A stretch of DNA of 64,000 nucleotides, taken from contig NZ_CP021744.1 of NCBI RefSeq assembly GCF_002192455.1, positions 5,055,501-5,119,500 on the forward strand. Reading direction: 5' to 3'. Positions 58,661 to 64,000 of this stretch are shown here, in pieces. A program made the translations under genes and the position numbers. The stretch is from Streptomyces albireticuli. GTDB taxonomy: Bacteria > Actinomycetota > Actinomycetes > Streptomycetales > Streptomycetaceae. The notes under the pieces were generated by a model. The model ran no database searches, had not been told where the DNA came from, and saw nothing but the letters and a program-made list of their open reading frames with translations. Each line of letters begins with the position of its first letter. The first letter of the stretch is position 1.

Positions 58661-59987
58661 GGTTCCCCCTACGGTCGACGGGCACCGAGGGCCCGGTCGC
58701 GGACGGCGGGGCGAGTGCCTCCGCCAGCGCCTGCTGATAGCGCAGGACGGCCTGCTCGGCGGCCATCAGGTCGCACGGCGCGCTCCACAGCATGCGGCGC
58801 GCCACGTCGTGGCGCTCGACGAGGAAGGTGTCCTCCGCGAAGCCGTGCCGGGAGGCCTTCGCGCGGTACGCGTCCAGCCGGCCGCGCAGCTCGGCCCGGA
58901 CGGCCAGCGGCGCCGTGACGGCCGTCAGCGAGTCACGGGCGCGCAGCAACTCCTCCTCGGCGCGCCGCTCCAGGTCCTCCAGGAGCGGCGAGAGCCGGTG
59001 CCACCGGGCGTGTCTGCGGTGGTCCGCCGCGGCCGACAGCTGTTCGTAGAGCTCGGTCGGCGGGCCGGAGACGGCCGGCACCACCGATGCGGCGATCTTG
59101 GAGAGGACCTCGGTCCGCGCCTGGCGGGCCTCGTTGAGCGTGCGGTCCGCGCGGGAGAGGACGTCGCGCACCCGCATCAGCCGCTGCTCGGCGTCCTGCC
59201 GGACGTCCAGGACGGCCTCGACCTCGCGGCGGACGTCCTCCAGGGCGCGGGCGGCGCGGTCGTAGCGGCCGGTGTCGGGGCGGCCGCCGCCCGGCGCGGA
59301 GCTGGGCGAGGCGCCTGCCCAGAAGGCGAGCGGATCGGATATCACCTCGGTGCGCAGCGCCGTCAGTTCCTCGGTGATGCGCTCCAGGTCGTCCCCTGAG
59401 GGGTGCTCACCGGGGCGCACGCCCACCGAGTGGGCGAGCGAGCGGGTGCGCTGGAGCTCGGCGGCGAGCAGGTCGATCCGGGCGGGCAGCGCCGACCAGA
59501 CGGCGTCGGCGGTGACGACCACGTCGAGCGCCTCGGCGTACCAGCCGTTCATCCGTTCGAGGAGCTCCTGGAGGCTGAGCCGCTCGCTGAGCCGGGCGGC
59601 CGGGCCCGCCGGGGAGCCCCCGGCCGCGGTGGGCAGGTGTCCCGCGCCGGCCAGCGTGACGCCGCTGCCGCGCAGCAGCTCGGTGAGCTCGGACAGCTCA
59701 CCCTGGGTGGGCCAGCGGCGTCTGCCGCGCAGCGCCCGCGCCGCGGTCAGGGCGGAGGTGTACGCGTCGAAGTACGCCCACAGCCGGGTGATGAGCTGTT
59801 CGGCGACGGCCCACCGGCTCCTGGTCGCGCCGGTGAGTTCCGCGCCCTCCAGGAGGCGACGGCCGGCGTGGTCCTGGAGGGCGAGCAGCGAGGACTCCAC
59901 GGCCTCGTGCTCCGCGCCGAGCCTCGCCAGCGCACGGTCCACCTCCTCGCGGCTAAGGGCCGGTCCGGTGGATCCCGCGACCGCCAT
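58653..59987 (-). CDS. Helical coiled-coil protein between GlnH and PknG
   Basis: This 444-residue protein is predicted almost entirely helical, with long Glu/Arg/Leu heptad-like stretches (ALEDVRREVEAVLDVRQDAEQ and LSPLLEDLERRAEEELLRA). I recognise no catalytic motif, signal or membrane segment. Its place between the binding protein and the kinase suggests an adaptor or scaffold in that pathway; this is inference. The ATG at 59987 follows GGAGAGGGG. The frame runs far upstream, but that part is a shadow of glnH. Confidence 0.78.
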   Translation of the reverse strand: MAVAGSTGPALSREEVDRALARLGAEHEAVESSLLALQDHAGRRLLEGAELTGATRSRWAVAEQLITRLWAYFDAYTSALTAARALRGRRRWPTQGELSELTELLRGSGVTLAGAGHLPTAAGGSPAGPAARLSERLSLQELLERMNGWYAEALDVVVTADAVWSALPARIDLLAAELQRTRSLAHSVGVRPGEHPSGDDLERITEELTALRTEVISDPLAFWAGASPSSAPGGGRPDTGRYDRAARALEDVRREVEAVLDVRQDAEQRLMRVRDVLSRADRTLNEARQARTEVLSKIAASVVPAVSGPPTELYEQLSAAADHRRHARWHRLSPLLEDLERRAEEELLRARDSLTAVTAPLAVRAELRGRLDAYRAKASRHGFAEDTFLVERHDVARRMLWSAPCDLMAAEQAVLRYQQALAEALAPPSATGPSVPVDRRGNHE

Positions 59988-60106
59988 CGATCCCCTCTCC
60001 TGTCCGCGGCCGTGCCGCGGACGTGTCCGTAACGGTGGTGCCCGTCGTCCCGTGCCGGTGCCGCCGGACCGTTTCCGTGCCGCCCCGGCGCCCTCCCGGT
60101 GTCGTG

Positions 60107-61249
60107 CTAGTCCCGGTACTTGGGCGCCGGCGGCGCGGTGTAGCCCTTGAGGTCGGCCGCCAGCCACTTGGTGTACGCCCGCATCCACGGGCTGTCGCCG
60201 CCGCCGCTGCGGTAGTCGTCCAGCACCTTGTTGACCCGGCGTACCAGGTCCTCGTCCCGGAGGTTCATCGCCACGCCGTACGGGTCGGTGGTGAACGGCT
60301 TTCCGACGAGCTCCACGGACGGGTCCTGGGCGGCCAGACCGGCCCCCAGGGCGTTGTCCGTGAGCACCGCGTCCACCTGGCCGAGTTGGAGCCGGACCAG
60401 GCAGTCCAGCTGGTTGGGCACGGTGACCAGGCGCGCGCCGTGCGGCTGTTCCCTCATCTTCGACTCCGCTGTGGCCCCCTTGGCCGCACAGACCTTCTTC
60501 CCCTTCAGGGAGTCGTCGAACGCGGTGACGGAAGACCCCCTCGGGGCAAGTATCTGCTGGCCGGCGACGAAGTATGCGGTGGAGAAGGCGACTTGTCGGA
60601 TCCGGTCGCAGGTGATGGACATGGTGCGCGCGATGAGATCGACCTTGCCCTTTTCCAGGGCGGGGATGCGCTGGCTGGTGGGGATCGCCAGGAAGGTCAC
60701 CTTGTCGGCGTCGCCCAGGATGTCCTTGGCGATCGCGCGCGTCAGGTCGATGTCGAAGCCGCTGAGCTCGCCGGTGGACGGATTGCGGTAGCCCCAGCGG
60801 AAGCTGTCCTGGTCGACGCCCGCGATCAGCCGCCCACGGCTCTTGATCCGGCGCACCGCCGGGCCGTCCGCGCCGTCCCCCGGGCGCAGGCTCGCCTCGG
60901 GGTCGGTGCAGGTCGCGGGCGCCGCGGCGGCTCGGTCCGCCCGGTCGGCCACGGTGGTGACGCGGTGCTCCGCCGTGCCGGCCGGCACCAGCGCGGCGGC
61001 CGTGGCCGCGAGCGCGCACCCGGCCGCAGCCGTGGCCAGGGCGAGCGACCGGCCGCGCGAAATCCTCGGGACGTCCGGTGACTTCGGCCCCTGGGTGGCC
61101 TTCGGTTCCGGTGGCACCTCCGGTCGCGCCAGCACCTGCTGTCCCGCCCGCCGCGCCCGTATCGCCCGTACCAACCGGCCCGTTCGCCCCGGCTGCCCGT
61201 GTGCCCGCCCGTGCTCCTGCCCCGTCACGTGCCCGCCTCCCCCCGTCAC
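60107..61249 (-). CDS. GlnH-like glutamate/aspartate-binding protein, membrane-anchored
   Basis: This 380-residue protein has a basic cytoplasmic N-terminus (to about 65), one membrane helix (about 67-90) and a periplasmic amino-acid-binding domain of the SBP_bac_3 family: LIAGVDQDSFRWGYRNP, GELSGFDIDLTRAIA and a hinge near VCAAKGATAESKM. There is no lipobox Cys, so the helix is probably an uncleaved anchor. It corresponds to GlnH of the PknG pathway. The GTG at 61249 overlaps the GlnX stop; GTG 61228, with GGGGGAGG upstream, is a real alternative. Confidence 0.85.
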   Translation of the reverse strand: MTGGGGHVTGQEHGRAHGQPGRTGRLVRAIRARRAGQQVLARPEVPPEPKATQGPKSPDVPRISRGRSLALATAAAGCALAATAAALVPAGTAEHRVTTVADRADRAAAAPATCTDPEASLRPGDGADGPAVRRIKSRGRLIAGVDQDSFRWGYRNPSTGELSGFDIDLTRAIAKDILGDADKVTFLAIPTSQRIPALEKGKVDLIARTMSITCDRIRQVAFSTAYFVAGQQILAPRGSSVTAFDDSLKGKKVCAAKGATAESKMREQPHGARLVTVPNQLDCLVRLQLGQVDAVLTDNALGAGLAAQDPSVELVGKPFTTDPYGVAMNLRDEDLVRRVNKVLDDYRSGGGDSPWMRAYTKWLAADLKGYTAPPAPKYRD

Positions 61250-62634
61250 CGGTACTCCGACAGTCTGCGCCCGATCCCCAGCACCGCGCCCGCCGCGCCG
61301 AGCACCGCCAGCACCACGGCCCCCGCCGCCAGCCCGGCCAGGGCTCCGCGCCCGTCGTCCGCCGCCGCCCGGAAGTCGCGCTGCTCATGGGCCAGGGCCC
61401 GGCGGAGTTGCTCGTCCACCCGGTCGAAGGACTCGCCCGTGCTGCCCTTCTCGCCGATCACCTTCGGCAGCGCCCGGTCGTAGTCCCCGCTGTCGTCCGC
61501 CGCGCGCGCCTCGGCGTGCCGCACCTGCCACTCGCGGACGTCCCTGACGGCGGCGTCGACCGCCGCCCGGCCCTCGGAGTCCTCGGCGAGTGCCCGCGCC
61601 CGCGCCAGCAGCGTGCCCGGCGCGGCGGCGCCGCGGCCGTCGCCGACGAGCTTGCGCATGCCCTCGCGGTAGCTCGCCTCGTACGCGTCGTCCTTGTTCT
61701 CCGTGAGCACCGCGCCGCGCGCGACCAGCGTGAGGTTCTCGTCGCCGCGCGCCTGGAGCGAGCCGATGCGGGCCTCGTTGAGCACCTGGAGCGACCGGGC
61801 GCCCTGGGCCGAGGAGCCCTCCAGGTCCGAGCGGGCCAGGGCGTGCCCGACGGTCAGCCAGAGCAGCACCACCACGGCCGTCGCGGTGGCGGCCAGCATC
61901 CCGTGGTTGAAGACGCGGTGGGTGCGGAGGTAGGTGCGCCGCTGCGCCCAGCCGAGCGCGCCGAGGGCGGCCAGGCCGAGGACCAGCGAGGCCCAGGGCC
62001 AGGCCTTGGCGTCGGAGTAGTCGGAGCCGAGCCGTCCGGTCTCGGTCTCGTAGAGCTCGCGGGCGGCGGGCAGCAGGTCGTCGCGCATCAGGTCGCCGGC
62101 GGTGCGCAGATAGGCGCCGCCCAGCGGGAGGCCCTGCCGGTTGTTGGCGCGGGCGGACTCCACGAGGCCGGTGTAGCGCGGGAGGAGTTCGTTCAGCCGC
62201 GAGATCTGCCGGCGGGCGGTGTCGGAGCCCTCGGCGTTGGCCGCGGCCTTCACCAGCAGGCCGGCCGCCAGCGCGATGTCCTTCTCGTACCGCTGCCGGA
62301 CGGCGGGGGTCTCCCGGGAGCCGGCGAGGAAGCCGCTGGCGGCCGTGGTGTCGGCGTCGGCCAGGGAGCGGTAGACGTCGGCGGCGTCGGCGCTGAGCGG
62401 CTGGCTGCTGCCCACCACGGCGTCGGCGGCCGAGGCCCGGTCCGCGACCTGCCAGGCGGTCACCGCGCCGAACGCGACGAGCAGCAGGGCCAGGAGGGCG
62501 CCGATGGCGCGCAGCCGGCCCGGCTCGGTCGTGGCCACGGCCCGCAGGCGGTCGGCCGCTTCCCGCCAGGCGGCGGGCAGGGCGGGCGTGGGCGGTGGCG
62601 GCGCGGCGCCACCGGCCGGCTGCGGGTATGACAC
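61246..62634 (-). CDS. GlnX-like four-helix membrane sensor
   Basis: This 462-residue protein has four membrane helices (about residues 43-65, 215-235, 245-268 and 435-458). Two extracellular all-helical domains of about 150 and 165 residues lie between helices 1 and 2 and between 3 and 4. This is the layout of mycobacterial GlnX, which links GlnH to PknG. The cytoplasmic N-terminus is Pro-rich. The GTG at 62634 has GGGGGAGG about six bases upstream. It is the first gene of the seven-gene set. Confidence 0.83.
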   Translation of the reverse strand: MSYPQPAGGAAPPPPTPALPAAWREAADRLRAVATTEPGRLRAIGALLALLLVAFGAVTAWQVADRASAADAVVGSSQPLSADAADVYRSLADADTTAASGFLAGSRETPAVRQRYEKDIALAAGLLVKAAANAEGSDTARRQISRLNELLPRYTGLVESARANNRQGLPLGGAYLRTAGDLMRDDLLPAARELYETETGRLGSDYSDAKAWPWASLVLGLAALGALGWAQRRTYLRTHRVFNHGMLAATATAVVVLLWLTVGHALARSDLEGSSAQGARSLQVLNEARIGSLQARGDENLTLVARGAVLTENKDDAYEASYREGMRKLVGDGRGAAAPGTLLARARALAEDSEGRAAVDAAVRDVREWQVRHAEARAADDSGDYDRALPKVIGEKGSTGESFDRVDEQLRRALAHEQRDFRAAADDGRGALAGLAAGAVVLAVLGAAGAVLGIGRRLSEYR

Positions 62635-62819
62635 GGGACCTCCCCCTCGGTCGCTGTGGACGCCCGTTCCCCCGGCCGGCCGGGCCGGCCCCGGACGAAC
62701 AGCAGCCCCGGCCAGCAGTATGGCCGCAGGAGCTGACAAACACACCGGTACCGGCCCGATCTTGTTCTGATCGCGATCCGCACCGGGGCCCGCACCGGCC
62801 TCCGTACCCACCACGCGCG

Positions 62820-62870
62820 ACGGGCCCGTCCGGTTCCCGCGCGGGTGGGCGGGGAACCGGACGGGCCCGT
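62820..62870 (-). terminator. Strong hairpin terminator after melC2
   Basis: A perfect 19-bp stem (62820-62838 with 62852-62870) and 13-nt loop lies 37 bp downstream of the melC2 stop. It separates the melanin operon from the GlnX promoter region. Confidence 0.85.
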
Positions 62871-62906
62871 GGGGCACCGTCACGCTGCGCGGGGCCGGAC
62901 CGGCCG

Positions 62907-63728
62907 TCAGCGGTCGTAGGTGTAGAACTTCGTGTGGTCCAGCATGTCGGCCGGGGTCACGTTGTTCCAGGGGCGCATGGTGTCGTTGAGGTCCACGACG
63001 TTCGCGGTGCCGGCGGCCGGCAGGTAGGGCGACGTCGGGTGCATGCGCTGCCAGTCGGCCCACAGCTTGTCGATGAAGCAGTGGTGCAGCCAGAAGGCGG
63101 GGTCGTTGGGGGAGACGCCGGTGGCCATCTGGCCGCCGATCCACACGTGGACGCTGTTGTGGACGCGGCCCTGGCCGCGCCAGCCCTCCAGGTTGTTGCG
63201 GAAGCCGTCCGAGGCGCTGTTCCAGGGAGCCATGTCGTACGTGGTCATGGCGAGCACGGCGTCGACCTGGGCGCGCGTGGGCAGCTGGCCGCTGGCACCC
63301 AGCTCACGCTGGAGGTACGAGCGGTTGTCGACGCTGACGTTGATGTTCCACTTGCCCGTGGAGTACGCGAACGGGCCGGTGGTCACCTGGGAGTCACGGC
63401 TGCGGCCGTTGCCGCCGAGGAAGTCGGCGCCCCAGATCGAGGACGTGGTCGAGCGGTCGACGGTCCAGTCCCAGTACGGGAGGGTGACCGAGGCGTCTAT
63501 CTTCTGGAGCTCCTGCTCGAACTGGATCAGGAAGCGGCGGTGCCAGGGGAGGAACGAGGGGGAACGGTGGCCGACGCGGTCGCCGTTGTCCGTGTCGCTC
63601 ATGATGAACTCGTTGTGCGTCCGCACGAATCCGTCGTAGACGCCGGTGCGCTTGAGCTCCAGCAAGGCGTTGACGAAGTTGCGCTTCTCGGTGGCGCTCA
63701 GCGTCGCCTGGTTCTTACGCACTGCCAT
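62907..63728 (-). CDS. melC2: Tyrosinase
   Basis: This 273-residue type-3 copper enzyme oxidises tyrosine to dopaquinone for melanin. All six copper ligands are present at the positions known for Streptomyces tyrosinases: His38, His54, His63, His190, His194 and His216. It has no signal peptide; secretion relies on the MelC1 partner encoded just upstream. The start ATG is at 63728, 49 bp after the melC1 stop. Confidence 0.97.
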   Translation of the reverse strand: MAVRKNQATLSATEKRNFVNALLELKRTGVYDGFVRTHNEFIMSDTDNGDRVGHRSPSFLPWHRRFLIQFEQELQKIDASVTLPYWDWTVDRSTTSSIWGADFLGGNGRSRDSQVTTGPFAYSTGKWNINVSVDNRSYLQRELGASGQLPTRAQVDAVLAMTTYDMAPWNSASDGFRNNLEGWRGQGRVHNSVHVWIGGQMATGVSPNDPAFWLHHCFIDKLWADWQRMHPTSPYLPAAGTANVVDLNDTMRPWNNVTPADMLDHTKFYTYDR

Positions 63729-63777
63729 GGGGGTTCTGTCCTCTCGGGTCGGGTCGGTGGAACGGCAGAGCGGTGAC

Positions 63778-64000
63778 TCAGGTGGCGATCGGGACGAGCG
63801 TGGCGCCGCGGAGCTTGTCGACGGCGGCGCGGGTCACGGCGAGCGGGGTCGCGAACGTCTCGTAGTGGTTCACGACGCTGATCCAGGTGCCGTCGGCGTT
63901 CTGCATCAGGTGCAGTTCCTTGCCGTCGATCGAGGCGGTGAAGCCGCCGTGCGCGGCGTGCTCGCCGGTCGCGGGCTTACCGACGATGCGGCGCCCCTGG
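63778..64000 (-). CDS. melC1: Tyrosinase cofactor/copper chaperone MelC1 (C-terminal part)
   Basis: The minus strand from the window edge encodes 73 residues to a stop at 63778. It includes GRRIVG, HGGFTASIDGKELHLMQNADGTWISVVNHY and a VTRAAVDKLRGATLVP end, all typical of MelC1, which delivers copper to apo-tyrosinase and guides its export. The N-terminus, with its Tat signal, is outside the window. Confidence 0.93.
   Translation of the reverse strand, partial: QGRRIVGKPATGEHAAHGGFTASIDGKELHLMQNADGTWISVVNHYETFATPLAVTRAAVDKLRGATLVPIAT

Overview
The window is high-GC chromosomal DNA from a Streptomyces or a very close relative. The evidence is GC-rich third codon positions, frequent GTG starts, translationally coupled ATGA/GTGA gene overlaps, a secreted short chaplin, a melC1/melC2 tyrosinase pair, an SsbB-type protein, and several development-type regulators. 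No phage, insertion sequence, CRISPR array or rRNA is visible. One tRNA gene, Arg(UCU), lies on the minus strand.

Layout. 1-2834: a possible gene tail, then the copper pair copZ-copA on the minus strand behind a perfect CsoR-type palindrome. 2886-12774: myo-inositol catabolism, with iolC, an aldolase-like gene, iolB, iolD and mmsA on the minus strand and an IolE/IolI-like gene plus two Gfo/Idh/MocA dehydrogenases on the plus strand, from a shared divergent promoter region. 13025-18957: a small HTH protein, a VOC protein, a FUSC-family membrane protein, and a TetR regulator divergent from two PH-domain membrane proteins. 19040-20710: an unusual fusion of an ECF sigma factor, a zinc anti-sigma motif, a membrane helix and an extracellular CAP domain. 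21005-25425: sdhCAB with a divergent LysR gene. 25433-26900: crcB, DUF190, crcB. 27155-28638: a frameshifted styrene/indole-monooxygenase-like gene. 29362-33723: a degenerate polyprenyl synthetase, a chaplin with an ECF (BldN-like) promoter, and an NB-ARC/TPR protein. 33749-34362: a tandem repeat with a 258-bp period. 34542-36446: a CDP-glycerol-glycerophosphotransferase-like gene carrying 16 perfect copies of a 7-bp repeat inside its coding frame.

36586-39856: a DrrAB-type ABC exporter with a DUF4097 protein and a ribbon-helix-helix regulator. 40677-40749: the tRNA. 41046-45679: two GTPases and an SSB gene preceded by a DnaA box. 45902-47341: a thioester-domain, sortase-anchored surface protein. 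47596-52077: EttA, a thioesterase, a hypothetical protein, a truncated hemoglobin and a methyltransferase.

52119-62634 is one minus-strand set of seven genes: GlnX-like membrane sensor, GlnH-like binding protein, coiled-coil protein, PknG-like kinase, PP2C phosphatase, vWA protein, FHA protein. It looks like a complete route from external amino-acid sensing to intracellular phospho-signalling. Three of the soluble members (kinase, phosphatase, FHA protein) carry N-terminal paired-cysteine zinc ribbons. 62907-64000: tyrosinase melC2 and the C-terminal part of melC1.

A family of GC-rich palindromic repeats (core CAAGCGCCGGACGGGCTG) sits between convergent gene pairs and probably ends transcription from both sides. 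All functional statements rest on motif reading and family knowledge; no database search was run.
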